Assembly (NCBI RefSeq): GCF_000203935.1
Contig: NC_008577.1
Span: forward strand, 930,001 to 994,000
Source: Shewanella sp. ANA-3
GTDB lineage: Bacteria; Pseudomonadota; Gammaproteobacteria; Enterobacterales; Shewanellaceae
DNA length: 64,000 nt
Reading direction: 5' to 3'
Part shown: one piece after another, positions 8,660 through 17,295 of the stretch
Numbering within the stretch: the first letter of the stretch is position 1
Layout of the letters: every line of letters begins with the position of its first letter
Made by a program: the position numbers and the translations under genes
The notes under the pieces: generated by a model
Database searches by the model: none
What the model saw: only the letters and a program-made list of their open reading frames with translations
What the model was told of the DNA's origin: nothing

Positions 8660-10621
8660 ATGGATAAGTCGTTAGAAAAGTCCCTTCTCGTTTGGCTCAA
8701 GTCGCAAAAAAAAGCCTGTGGCTGGTTTGTTAAGCTCTCCGTATGGTGTGGAATGTTAAGTGCTATTGCATTGATAGCACAGGCTTATCTGATAGCCACA
8801 CTCCTCGATGGCGTCATTGTTGACAATGCCTTGCAGGCTTTTACTGAGGGAGGGAATAGCACGCCAATCCAGCCTGCTGTAGGTGCGAGCGATTATCTGC
8901 CACATTTTATGGCCCTGATTGGCTTAATGTTGCTGCGAGCCTTACTCGCCTATGGCCGCGAGCGCGCCAGTTTTGAAGCGGGTAAGCGCTTACGCCAACA
9001 GATCCGCGGTGCGGTAATGGATAAGTTAACTCGGCTAGGGCCTGCGTTTATTAAAGGTAAACCCGCAGGCAGTTGGGCGAGCATAGTCTTGGAGCAAGTG
9101 GAAGATTTACAAGATTTTTATGCCCGTTATCTACCGCAAATGACCCTTGCTGGCGTGATCCCTTTATTGATCCTCATCGCCGTGTTTCCCATCAACTGGG
9201 CGGCGGGGCTGATTTTGCTGTTAACCGCGCCACTTATCCCGCTGTTTATGATCCTTGTCGGTATGGGCGCGGCCGATGCCAACCGTAAAAACTTCAATGC
9301 CTTAGCCAGATTAAGTGGCCACTTTATGGATAGATTAAAAGGGCTGGCGACCTTAAAACTGTTCCATAGGGGGGATGCTGAACTTAAGGTTATCGAAAAA
9401 GCCTCGGAGGAGTTCCGTAGCCGTACTATGTCAGTGCTGCGCATGGCCTTTTTAAGTTCGGCGGTACTGGAGTTTTTTGCCGCGGTATCGATTGCCGTAT
9501 TAGCGGTTTACTTTGGTTTCAGTTATTTAGGTCACCTCGATTTTGGCTACTATGGCGCGCACGCTCAACTTGGGCCTAATGCGAATGAAGGCTTACCTTT
9601 TAGCCTGTTTGTCGGCTTATTTATCTTAATCTTGGCGCCTGAGTTTTATCAGCCCCTAAGGGATATGGGCACTCACTACCATGCTAAAGCGCAGGCGATT
9701 GGCGCAGCCCAAGCATTGATGACACTGCTGGAGCATCCTGAGCCCGAGTCGAGTTCTGAGCCAAAGTCGGGTTCTGCGCAGGACAAGCTAGGGCTGCAAA
9801 CGCGACTCGATAAGCTGACTCACCTTAGCGTAAAAGATCTAGAAGTCTATAGTACCGATGGCAGCCGTTTACTCGGCCCCATCAGTTTTGAGTTGAAGCA
9901 GGGCGAACACTTGGCTCTGGTTGGCCCAAGCGGTGCCGGTAAAACAAGTTTACTCAATGCCTTATTAGGATTTTTACCCTATAAAGGCAAGCTGCTAATC
10001 GATGGGGTTGAGCTCGCAAGCCTCGACCTTGCCCATTGGCGACAGCAGTTAGCATGGCTTGGGCAGGAGCCGCAGTTATTCCATGGCACAGTGCGGGAAA
10101 ACGTCGCCTTAGCCAATCCCGAAATGACGGATGAGCAGGTTTGGCAATTGCTGGAGCAGGCCAATATCCATGAGTTTGTCCGCGCGCAACCCCTTGGGTT
10201 AGCCACGCCGATAGGCGAGCAGTCATCGACCTTATCGGTTGGGCAGGCGCAACGTATTGCGCTCGCGCGGGCATTGGGGCAGGCGGCGCAGGTCTTTATT
10301 CTCGATGAACCGACGGCGAGTTTAGACAGTGTCAGCGAACAACTCGTTAGCCGCACCTTAAAAGCGGCGATGGCGGGCAAGATGGGCATTATGGTGACCC
10401 ACAGGGTCGATCAGCTGGATCATATGTCGTCCATCCTGGTGCTCGATAAGGGCAAGATAGTCCAGCGGGGGGATTTTGCGACGCTGTCTACTGAGGTGGG
10501 GTTATTCCAAACCATGTTGCATGAAAATACTGAATCAGTAGCCGATATTGGGCTTGAACCGTCAATGCCTGATACCCACAGCGATATCGCGTTAGGGACA
10601 ATCGAAGGAGCCGCACAATGA
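8660..10621 (+). CDS. cydD: ABC transporter CydD subunit (thiol reductant exporter)
   Basis: 653 residues. CydDC exports cysteine and glutathione to the periplasm and is needed to assemble cytochrome bd. The N-terminal half has six predicted membrane helices of an ABC exporter fold. The ATPase half starts near 390, with Walker A GPSGAGKTS, signature LSVGQAQ, Walker B VFILDEPTASLDS and a switch His in VTHR. A tail of about 40 residues follows the ATPase domain. The start is supported by GGAG 5 bp before the ATG. The stop overlaps the cydC start (ATGA), so translation is coupled. Confidence 0.93.
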   Translation: MDKSLEKSLLVWLKSQKKACGWFVKLSVWCGMLSAIALIAQAYLIATLLDGVIVDNALQAFTEGGNSTPIQPAVGASDYLPHFMALIGLMLLRALLAYGRERASFEAGKRLRQQIRGAVMDKLTRLGPAFIKGKPAGSWASIVLEQVEDLQDFYARYLPQMTLAGVIPLLILIAVFPINWAAGLILLLTAPLIPLFMILVGMGAADANRKNFNALARLSGHFMDRLKGLATLKLFHRGDAELKVIEKASEEFRSRTMSVLRMAFLSSAVLEFFAAVSIAVLAVYFGFSYLGHLDFGYYGAHAQLGPNANEGLPFSLFVGLFILILAPEFYQPLRDMGTHYHAKAQAIGAAQALMTLLEHPEPESSSEPKSGSAQDKLGLQTRLDKLTHLSVKDLEVYSTDGSRLLGPISFELKQGEHLALVGPSGAGKTSLLNALLGFLPYKGKLLIDGVELASLDLAHWRQQLAWLGQEPQLFHGTVRENVALANPEMTDEQVWQLLEQANIHEFVRAQPLGLATPIGEQSSTLSVGQAQRIALARALGQAAQVFILDEPTASLDSVSEQLVSRTLKAAMAGKMGIMVTHRVDQLDHMSSILVLDKGKIVQRGDFATLSTEVGLFQTMLHENTESVADIGLEPSMPDTHSDIALGTIEGAAQ

Positions 10622-12369
10622 AAATACTCCTTCCCTTTATTCGGTTGTTCTCCCACCAATGGCTAATGATGGTCGTTGGGCTAGTGCTCACTCTGACCAC
10701 ACTTATGGCGGGGATTGGTTTATTGTCGCTGTCGGGCTGGTTTTTATCGGCGACAGCGGTGGCGGGATTAACGGTTATCGGCTCCCAATCCTTTAACTTT
10801 TTTACTCCCGCAGGTGGCGTGCGTTTTCTTTCTATCGCGCGAACGGCCAGCCGTTACGGTGAGCGCCTCGCGACCCATGAGGCGACCTTTAAATTACTGA
10901 CGGAACTCAGAGTTTGGGCGTGGCGAAAACTCTTCCCACTCAGCGCTAAAAATCTGCAGGGGTTGCGCCGTGCGGATATGCTCAACCGCCTCGTGGCGGA
11001 TATAGACACGCTCGACCATCTGTATTTACGATTGTTGACGCCGATGGCGGCTTCCTTACTGATGACGGCGTTGTTATATCTGTTCCTCGCATGGTTTGAT
11101 GCCAAGCTGGCCCTAAGTTTATGCCTGTTTTTAGTGGTGGTTTGGCTGCTGCTACCACTGCTGTTTTATCGGCTTGGGCACGAGCCAAGTCGCAATATGC
11201 TGGAGACCAAACGCCAATATCGGGTGCAGTTGCTTGAGATGCTGCAGGGCCAAGCAGAACTGAGTTTATTTGGTGCAAACGCCAGATACAGGCACAAGCT
11301 TGACGAGGCCGAGCAGGCGTTATTTACCAGCCAAGGGGCGATGGCAAATATCACCGCCTTGAGCCAAGCCATGCTGATCCTCGCGACGGGCTCGGCGCTC
11401 ATCATGATGCTATTTTTAGCCGCCAATGGCGTGGGTGATGCCGTGCCTCCCGGCCCCATGTTCGCCTTGATGGTGTTTGCCACCATGGCCTGCGTCGAAA
11501 TGATGATGCCAATCGCGGGCGCTTTCCAACATTTGTCGGGCTGTGTGCTGGCGGCGACCCGAATCCACGAAATCACCGAGCAAGAAAGCGATATTCGTTT
11601 TAACGAAGATTCAACGCTTAGCGCGACATCGGGCGGGCTGCAGATGACGGATATCCACTTTGGCTATCACGGCAATCAGAGCGTACTGCAGGGCTTATCC
11701 TTAACGGTACAGCCTGGGCAAAAGGTGGCGTTATTGGGCGCCACGGGCTGCGGCAAATCCAGTTTATTGTCCTTAATCACCCGGGAATGGCAGGCGCAGC
11801 GTGGCCAAATTTGCCTCGATGGTCAGCCGCTGACGGACTATAGCGAGGCCGCCTTAAGATCGGCGATGACTGTGGTAAGCCAGCGGATTTACCTGTACGC
11901 GGGCACGCTGCGGGAGAACCTTGCTATCGCTTTGCCTGTGCCAGAAGGGCAAAAACGCACCGCCAATGATGAGCGTTTTATCCAAGTCTTACAGCAGGTA
12001 GGTCTAGGCGAGTTGCTCAAAGGCGATAAGCCACTAGATATGTGGATTGGCGAGGGTGGCCGGCAGTTATCGGGCGGCGAGCAGCGCCGTATCGGCGTGG
12101 CGAGGGCACTGCTACGTGATGCGCCTTTGTTATTGTTAGATGAGCCAACCGAGGGCTTAGATAAGCGCACCGAGCGGGAAATCTTAAGTTTACTATTTGA
12201 ATTTGCAAAGGATAAAACCTTGCTAATGATCAGCCACAGATTAACGGCGATGGCCAAGATGGACCAAATTCACCTCCTCGCCGAGGGGCAAATTGTGGCA
12301 TCGGGCGATCATCAGCAGTTACTGCAAACTTGTCCCGCCTATCAGGCGCTCTATCGTCGCTTAGCTTGA
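10618..12369 (+). CDS. cydC: ABC transporter CydC subunit
   Basis: 583 residues, the second half of the heterodimeric CydDC exporter. Six membrane helices lie in the first 310 residues and an ATPase domain in the rest, with GATGCGKSS, LSGGEQRR, LLLLDEPTEGLD and ISHR. The N-terminal segment GLLSLSGWFLSATAVAG is characteristic of CydC. Translation begins within the cydD stop codon. The gene ends 52 bp before cyaB, so cydD-cydC-cyaB may be one transcript. Confidence 0.93.
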   Translation: MKILLPFIRLFSHQWLMMVVGLVLTLTTLMAGIGLLSLSGWFLSATAVAGLTVIGSQSFNFFTPAGGVRFLSIARTASRYGERLATHEATFKLLTELRVWAWRKLFPLSAKNLQGLRRADMLNRLVADIDTLDHLYLRLLTPMAASLLMTALLYLFLAWFDAKLALSLCLFLVVVWLLLPLLFYRLGHEPSRNMLETKRQYRVQLLEMLQGQAELSLFGANARYRHKLDEAEQALFTSQGAMANITALSQAMLILATGSALIMMLFLAANGVGDAVPPGPMFALMVFATMACVEMMMPIAGAFQHLSGCVLAATRIHEITEQESDIRFNEDSTLSATSGGLQMTDIHFGYHGNQSVLQGLSLTVQPGQKVALLGATGCGKSSLLSLITREWQAQRGQICLDGQPLTDYSEAALRSAMTVVSQRIYLYAGTLRENLAIALPVPEGQKRTANDERFIQVLQQVGLGELLKGDKPLDMWIGEGGRQLSGGEQRRIGVARALLRDAPLLLLDEPTEGLDKRTEREILSLLFEFAKDKTLLMISHRLTAMAKMDQIHLLAEGQIVASGDHQQLLQTCPAYQALYRRLA

Positions 12370-12421
12370 GTCAGGATGTCGATTGGGTGAGAAATATGTG
12401 CAGCAGGAGTAAAGCCGTTAG

Positions 12422-13063
12422 ATGAATAACCCTATGCAAGCAGATCCAGCACCAAAAGAATTAGCCCCGCAAATTAACGCCCATTTTAACGGCAAGTTTG
12501 AGGTAGAGCTTAAGTATCGACTCACAGACCGCGAGGCTTTTTGGGCGCGCTTAAGCGCTAAATCACCCGAGGTGATGCTCGAGGATAATCTTGAGCATGA
12601 CTGCTATTTTGATTCACCTATAGCCTCCTTAGCGGCTGAGCATAAAAGCCTGTGTATTCGCGAGATGCAGCCCTCCGGCATCATGCTGTGGATTGTGAAA
12701 GGGCCCGAGAAAGACCGCTGTGAGGCGGTCAATATTACGGATGCCAACAAAGCCAAAAGTATGCTACGGACTTTAGGGTATCAATGTGTGCTTGAGATTA
12801 AAAAACGCCGCAGCGTGTATTTTCTTGGGGAATTTCATTTAACGCTTGATTGGCTCGAAGGCTTAGGTGACTTTGCCGAGCTTGCAATCATGACTAATGA
12901 TGAAGCTAAGCTGCCAATCTATGAAGCACAGCTCCTCGCCTTAGCAGCAGAACTTGGGCTGGAGGAATCACAACGGGAATTCTTATCTTACAGGCAGTTA
13001 CAGATCCGTCATTCCGCACCTAATTTTCGATTTAAAAAACTTGACGGCGATCGGTCATTCTGA
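12422..13063 (+). CDS. cyaB: Class IV adenylate cyclase CyaB (CYTH fold), C-terminus altered by IS insertion
   Basis: 213 residues as it now stands. The CYTH signature ExExK is present as EVELK near residue 27, followed by the alternating acidic and basic strand motifs of the triphosphate tunnel. CyaB-type CYTH proteins make cAMP from ATP; related thiamine triphosphatases share the fold, so the activity is inferred. The reading frame runs into the left end of the insertion sequence at 13006. Rejoining across the element and one copy of the 6-bp duplication gives an original 199-residue protein ending in QMAIQG, with a stop at 14745-14747. The insertion thus swaps 5 terminal residues for 19 IS-encoded ones and probably leaves the catalytic domain whole. 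Confidence 0.85.
   Translation: MNNPMQADPAPKELAPQINAHFNGKFEVELKYRLTDREAFWARLSAKSPEVMLEDNLEHDCYFDSPIASLAAEHKSLCIREMQPSGIMLWIVKGPEKDRCEAVNITDANKAKSMLRTLGYQCVLEIKKRRSVYFLGEFHLTLDWLEGLGDFAELAIMTNDEAKLPIYEAQLLALAAELGLEESQREFLSYRQLQIRHSAPNFRFKKLDGDRSF
13000..13005. repeat. Left target-site duplication ACAGAT
   Basis: Identical to 14727-14732 at the other end of the element. Deleting the element and one copy restores a continuous cyaB reading frame. Confidence 0.9.
13006..13026 (+). repeat. Left terminal inverted repeat of the IS
   Basis: Begins CCG and contains TTCCGCACCT. It pairs with the right end with a few mismatches. It now encodes the first IS-derived residues of the extended CyaB protein. 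Confidence 0.85.
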
Positions 13064-13093
13064 TCTATTACTCTCTTTTGCAGGTAATTCATC

Positions 13094-14707
13094 ATGGCCG
13101 CTCCCGCTATCTCTATCCGTAACCTCGACCACCTTGGTTTGGTCGCTGCACTTTGCCAAGAACTCGGCATTGCTCGCATGATTGATGCGGTGCTACCCAA
13201 AACGCCGCCCTACAAAGTCTCACATGGTGAAGCGTTGGTGGCGATGATACTGAACGGTCTTGGCTTTCATAGTTCGACCTTGCACATGTTCCCGCAATTC
13301 TTTGCCAACAAGCCTGTAGAACGCCTGATTGGCCCGGGGATCTGTGCCGATGACCTCAATGATGATGTGCTCGGCCGCTGCCTTGATGCCCTCTTTGAGG
13401 CCGATGTCAGCACGCTTTATCAGGTGATGGCGGAGCAGGTCGTTGAACGATTGGGGCTCAAAAGTACTGCAGTACACCTCGATATCACCAGCTTCCACGT
13501 CGATGGCGCCTATGACCAAGCCGATGGCGAGCAGCTCGGTAAGTTGCAATTGGTACGGGGCTATAGCCGCGACCATCGGCCAGAGCTAAACCAGGTTATC
13601 CTGGAGCTTATCTGTGAAAATCAGGCCGGCCTGCCCATCTACATGCAAGCCTTGAGTGGTAATATTAATGATACCAAGGCCTTTGCCCAGACGGTACGGC
13701 GCCACTTGAGCAGTCTCAAGGCCGCGCAGGAGAGTCGTTATCTGGTCGGCGATGCGGCGCTGTATTGCGCCGACACCTTGCAACTACTGGCACAACAGCA
13801 ACAGTTGTTCGTGACTCGTGTGCCTGTCACCCTCAATGAAGCCAAGCGAGCCGTGGCAACCATTGGCACCCAGTCGCTGGTTGCGCTGGGCAATGGCTAT
13901 CATGGCTGTTGGCAAAGCGCCAATTATGCCGACGTCGCGCAGCGTTGGTTGCTGGTGCGCAGCGAACAGGCCAGCCACCGTGAGCAGCAAACATTAGCCA
14001 AAAACCTACTGAAAGACAGCACGCGTGAACTGAAAGCCTTCAACAAATTATGTGCCCAGCGTTTTGCCTGCGAGACCGATGCGCAGGCTGAATTAGCCCG
14101 TTTTGCTGTCAGCTTAAATCTGCTGCAACTAGAAGCAGAAGTCGTGAGTGAACCTATCTATGCAGGGCGCGGAAGGCCCCAAAAGGGTGAAATGCCGGTG
14201 AACTACCAATTTCACATCAAGGGGTTAGCCGCAAGTAGCTTGGCGCGGGTGGCTGAGGCGCGCAACCAGACAGGGGTGTTCATCCTCGCGACCAATGATC
14301 ACAGTGAAACGCTCACCATGGCTGAGCTGTTGGCTACCTATAAAGCCCAGCAGAATGTCGAGCGTGGTTTTAGGTTTCTGAAAAGTCCCGAATTTTTAAC
14401 CTCCTCGTTATATCTTAAAAAACCGGAACGTATCGAAGCGTTGCTGATGGTGATGACCTGTAGCCTGATGATTTATGCGGCGCTGGAGCACCGGATCCGG
14501 CAGGGCTTAGTAGAGCAGAACCGGAGTGTGGCGGACATGAAAAAGAAACCCACGCAAAAACCGACTGCGCGGTGGATTTTTTTACGCTTTGGCGGGGTGC
14601 ACGAGTACCAGTTGGGAGAGGCGCCACCTCAAGTCACAGGACTCACAGTGGACCAGCAGATCATTCTCGACGTGTTAGGCGAACGGTATCGGCAAATTTA
14701 TTCCTAA
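13094..14707 (+). CDS. IS1634-family DDE transposase
   Basis: 537 residues, full length and without frameshift. The N-terminal 110 residues resemble the DUF4277 domain of IS1634 transposases. The DDE triad can be placed at D130 (HLDITSFH), D220 (LVGDAALY) and E423 (NVERGFRFLK). The spacing between D220 and E423 fits an IS4-type beta-strand insertion domain. The start ATG follows a modest AGG-T ribosome site. The gene lies in the same direction as cyaB, so read-through from the cyd-cya promoter could express it. Confidence 0.92.
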   Translation: MAAPAISIRNLDHLGLVAALCQELGIARMIDAVLPKTPPYKVSHGEALVAMILNGLGFHSSTLHMFPQFFANKPVERLIGPGICADDLNDDVLGRCLDALFEADVSTLYQVMAEQVVERLGLKSTAVHLDITSFHVDGAYDQADGEQLGKLQLVRGYSRDHRPELNQVILELICENQAGLPIYMQALSGNINDTKAFAQTVRRHLSSLKAAQESRYLVGDAALYCADTLQLLAQQQQLFVTRVPVTLNEAKRAVATIGTQSLVALGNGYHGCWQSANYADVAQRWLLVRSEQASHREQQTLAKNLLKDSTRELKAFNKLCAQRFACETDAQAELARFAVSLNLLQLEAEVVSEPIYAGRGRPQKGEMPVNYQFHIKGLAASSLARVAEARNQTGVFILATNDHSETLTMAELLATYKAQQNVERGFRFLKSPEFLTSSLYLKKPERIEALLMVMTCSLMIYAALEHRIRQGLVEQNRSVADMKKKPTQKPTARWIFLRFGGVHEYQLGEAPPQVTGLTVDQQIILDVLGERYRQIYS

Positions 14708-14726
14708 ATCAGGTGCGGAAAGTCGG
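14706..14726 (-). repeat. Right terminal inverted repeat of the IS
   Basis: Read inward it begins CCG and contains TTCCGCACCTGATTT. It overlaps the last bases of the transposase stop codon. Confidence 0.85.
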
Positions 14727-14732
14727 ACAGAT
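14727..14732. repeat. Right target-site duplication ACAGAT
   Basis: Exact copy of 13000-13005. It is followed by the original last codons of cyaB (reading M-A-I-Q-G-stop when rejoined). Confidence 0.9.
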
Positions 14733-14799
14733 GGCTATACAAGGATAAGCGAGGCATCCCAAGTCCATTTGGGGATGGATCGATACAAGGCGCAGCGGC

Positions 14800-14979
14800 T
14801 TATCTTCCTAAGCGCTGCGAAAAGGCTAAGTAACGTTTGACCTCTTCTTCGGGGAATCGCAATTCTTCACCGTCTTTCACGCTGCTGAGCAGGTTTTCCC
14901 GTGCATAGCGTTTAATCGTTGCCGGGCTCTTATCCAGCAACTTGCATACTTCATCCACAGTTAACAGATTATCACTCAT
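14800..14979 (-). CDS. Small helix-turn-helix (excisionase/MerR-like) DNA-binding protein
   Basis: 59 residues. The start MSDNLLTVDEVCKLLDKS and the following PATIKRYARENLL match the HTH_17 / excisionase-like fold: a recognition helix after a short turn, then a wing ending LRFPEEEVKRYL. GTGGGAGTGAGCC before the ATG offers a GGAG-type ribosome site. It converges on the original cyaB end. No integrase or phage gene is adjacent, so it is probably a resident small regulator and not a true excisionase. Its targets are unknown. Confidence 0.75.
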   Translation of the reverse strand: MSDNLLTVDEVCKLLDKSPATIKRYARENLLSSVKDGEELRFPEEEVKRYLAFSQRLGR

Positions 14980-15075
14980 GGCTCACTCCCACTTATTGAT
15001 TGGTGATTAACCCAATGAGTATAGAACAAGAATCAGACTGCGCTTTGGCGGGCGCAGTCTGGGGTTGGCTGGCGA

Positions 15076-15810
15076 CTACTTGGCTTGGCGCTGGGCTTCT
15101 CGCGCTTGATATTCGCTGCCCAAATGTGCCTTGGCGGCGGTAATAGCCATCACGGCGCGGGATTTAAATTCGCGGCGATATAGGGTGACCACCACAAATA
15201 GGCTGGCCAAAATAAACAGTATCGGGTGCACAAACCAGCAGAGCACGGCCATCGAAAAGTAGTAAGCCCGCAGGCCATAGTTATAGGAATGGGCGGCTTG
15301 ATCTTGCACTGTCGCCATTTGCCGAGCGTAGGCTTTGAGGTTGTCGTTGGCGCCTTCGCTATCCATGGGGCCTGCGCCAATCATCACGTTTACAAAGCCG
15401 TATTGGCGCATCGACCAGGTAAATTGGAAAAACGCCATCACGAAGATTACTACTAATAGCGCCAGCTTAACTTGAACTAAAGAGTGGTTCGGCGGCGTAG
15501 CATAGGGAATAGTGGCGATCACGGCTTCGAGGCGTTCAACCTGTGCAAATAAGGTTAATACCCCCGCCAGTACGAACAGTGTGGTCGAAGCAAAAAAGGC
15601 AATATTACGCTCAAGGTTAGCTAATAACGCCGCATCGCCTACCCGCACGCCTCGAGTCATCAGCTCGAGCATCCAGTAGATCCTGTGCTTATGCAGGCCA
15701 CGGGCAATACAGTCGGTATCCTTCGCCTTACGTCGGGCAAAAGCGGTATAGCCAGCCCAAGAAACGATAAACCACGTTAATGCAGAAATATCTAATAGCG
15801 AGAATGTCAT
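15076..15810 (-). CDS. DUF599 family inner-membrane protein
   Basis: 244 residues with about four strongly hydrophobic helices (near 5-25, 75-95, 113-135 and 185-220). The segments W-x-G-Y near the first helix and the SYNYGLRAYYFSMAVLCWF region are typical of DUF599. The family has no established function. The C-terminal 40 residues are charged and cytoplasmic. The gene is monocistronic. The cassette with the repeats begins downstream of its start, on the other strand. Confidence 0.8.
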   Translation of the reverse strand: MTFSLLDISALTWFIVSWAGYTAFARRKAKDTDCIARGLHKHRIYWMLELMTRGVRVGDAALLANLERNIAFFASTTLFVLAGVLTLFAQVERLEAVIATIPYATPPNHSLVQVKLALLVVIFVMAFFQFTWSMRQYGFVNVMIGAGPMDSEGANDNLKAYARQMATVQDQAAHSYNYGLRAYYFSMAVLCWFVHPILFILASLFVVVTLYRREFKSRAVMAITAAKAHLGSEYQAREAQRQAK

Positions 15811-16137
15811 AGTTGCCTTGAGAAAGTGACTTTGAGAAAGTAAAAAATCGGTTGATTGAATGGCGATTATGAAGGTTTTTATCTCTTAGGCGCAATCCCC
15901 TCATATCGCTTTCAAATCTCGCCTATTCACAATTTGAAGCCGCTCACATTGGTAGTTTTGAAGTCCTGTTTTAGAGCTGGTTCATTTGGGAGGAATAGGC
16001 TTAAAAGTTCATGCTAAAGGTGTTGTTCACACAATAACTTAAAACGTAACTATAGAGTGAATGGCGGTTTGTTAAATTTTATCTCCCTAAGAGGAAGTTA
16101 TGATTGGCATCTGGCCAAAATTAGGAGTGAGGCCAAT
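15811..16137. other. Intergenic region between the DUF599 gene and the first structured repeat
   Basis: About 330 bp of moderately AT-rich sequence. I find no gene, terminator or recognisable operator. The promoter of the DUF599 gene should lie at its left side. Confidence 0.35.
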
Positions 16138-16230
16138 CATGGTAATGACTCACCGACACGCAGCGAGTCCATCCGTGGATGCTCGACCGCCCCGTCCATG
16201 GGGCGGACGGTCGTCTCGCACATTACCATG
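16138..16230 (+). repeat. Structured repeat, copy 1 (REP/MITE-like) with terminal inverted repeats
   Basis: A 93-bp element bounded by a perfect 10-bp inverted repeat, CATGGTAATG at 16138-16147 and CATTACCATG at 16221-16230. Its 58-bp core (16155-16212) matches copy 2 at 47 of 58 positions in the opposite orientation. The core folds into two hairpins: TCCA-tccg-TGGA, then a GC-rich stem CGCCCC/GGGGCG with a GTCCAT loop. Differences from copy 2 in the stems are compensatory. Confidence 0.8.
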
Positions 16231-16473
16231 GTTTGCCTTTTGAAATCAGCGTAATCTGCTGATCCAAAAGACGAGCTTTACCATGCCGTGAATGGTCAAT
16301 TTATGGCAATGCTCAATTACCCTAACCATTCATAAACCCGAAAGTGAGTTATCAATAACTGGACATTTAAAATGGGTGGCACAATCAATTTAGAAAATAA
16401 TTAATTTTTAAGCTTTTTATAGCAGTCAGTATAAGTTTAAACTCTGAATTAATGACCTACAATGGAGTTAAAA

Positions 16474-16671
16474 ATGGTAAAACATAGCAATAAAAGCTCA
16501 AAAGATGACAACGATAATAAAGCTAAGTCTGATAGTTCATATGGTAGGCTGATTTATACAAATGATAGCGTATTGCAAAGAGAACCATCAGGACAAAGAG
16601 GCGGGGTAGATATTACTCAACGAACTACGACGCCACCTGAACCCGGAGCGGGAAAAAACACCGGAAAGTAA
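16474..16671 (+). CDS. Small hydrophilic, probably disordered protein (first gene of the cassette)
   Basis: 65 residues from the ATG at 16474. GGAG at 16464-16467 is well placed for it, while the in-frame ATG four codons earlier has no ribosome site. The N-terminal third is lysine, serine and aspartate rich. The C-terminus is G/P/T rich (DITQRTTTPPEPGAG). There is no signal peptide or membrane helix. I do not recognise a family. It ends 15 bp before the SLATT-like gene, which has its own AAAGGTG site, so the two are almost certainly co-expressed. Base composition is clearly AT-richer than the flanking housekeeping genes. Confidence 0.65.
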   Translation: MVKHSNKSSKDDNDNKAKSDSSYGRLIYTNDSVLQREPSGQRGGVDITQRTTTPPEPGAGKNTGK

Positions 16672-16686
16672 TAAAAAGGTGAATTT

Positions 16687-17175
16687 ATGGTAAGTAAAAG
16701 ATGGGACATACTGTGGAATACTAGACTTGGTGTTCGTTACCACATGCACTTACAGAACTTTTACTCAAAGGCTGGAAAATTTATAACTGTGTTTTCCCTT
16801 GTAACAAGCTCTGCAGCTTTTGTAACGATTTATCAGAACAATACTACATGTGCAAAAGTTTTGGCATGTCTTGTTACTTTAGCTCAGATCCTAGATTTAG
16901 TTGTTGATACTAAAGGGAGGTCATTATTTCACGCCTCACTTAGACAGAAATATCTGTACTTAGAGTCAGACATAATTGCTAAGGAAGAACACAGTGAAGA
17001 TGAATTAACAACCTTTCAACAACGTAGAATCAGTATTGAAATGGAAGAACCACCGATTATGAATTCAGTAATTGATTTATGCCATAACGAATTAGTCAAA
17101 GTTCACAATTGCGGTGACGATAAATTAGAAAAAATGGATGCCTGGCCTTCTATAAAGGCTTGGTTCTTCAGTTAG
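16687..17175 (+). CDS. SLATT-like two-helix membrane protein (putative effector)
   Basis: 162 residues. The layout matches SLATT domains as I know them: an N-terminal W-x-x-RLGVRYH segment (10-19), a helix ending in an aromatic YSKAGKF, two adjacent membrane helices (about 31-50 and 55-73), then a long helix with SLRQKYLYLESDII (84-97) and a soluble C-terminal part. SLATT proteins are predicted pore-forming effectors, usually coupled to nucleotide-sensing or nucleotide-synthesising partners in anti-phage conflict systems. No such sensor is visible here; the only partner is the 65-residue gene upstream. AT-rich composition and flanking inverted repeats suggest transfer. The family call is by eye and needs a profile search. 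Confidence 0.6.
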   Translation: MVSKRWDILWNTRLGVRYHMHLQNFYSKAGKFITVFSLVTSSAAFVTIYQNNTTCAKVLACLVTLAQILDLVVDTKGRSLFHASLRQKYLYLESDIIAKEEHSEDELTTFQQRRISIEMEEPPIMNSVIDLCHNELVKVHNCGDDKLEKMDAWPSIKAWFFS

Positions 17176-17295
17176 TGAGAGTTATCGAGAATTTATCGAA
17201 AAGCTGATTGATTGACACATCCATTTTTTAATTTTGCAACGAAAAGACAAAATTGAGGCATGTTCAAGCTAACAGGATACTCAATGGTTAGCAGG

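Larger units (their letters stand above)
13006..14726 (+). mobile_element. Complete IS1634-family insertion sequence inside the 3' end of cyaB
   Basis: About 1,721 bp. The left end CCGTCATTCCGCACCTAATTT (shown here only as an end motif, 13006-13026) and the inverted right end (14706-14726) agree at most positions, with the core TTCCGCACCT identical in both. The same 6 bp, ACAGAT, flank the element at 13000-13005 and 14727-14732. This is the expected target duplication for the family. One intact transposase gene fills it. Matching duplications and intact ends imply a recent, potentially active insertion. Confidence 0.93.

Noticed and set aside
14741..14790. Terminator in the ATCCCAAGTCCATTTGGGGAT stretch after the IS
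   Set aside because: The pairing is imperfect and there is no T run on either strand.
16057..16254. 65-codon frame across the first structured repeat
   Set aside because: Most of it is the repeat itself; coding is an accident of the GC-rich hairpins.
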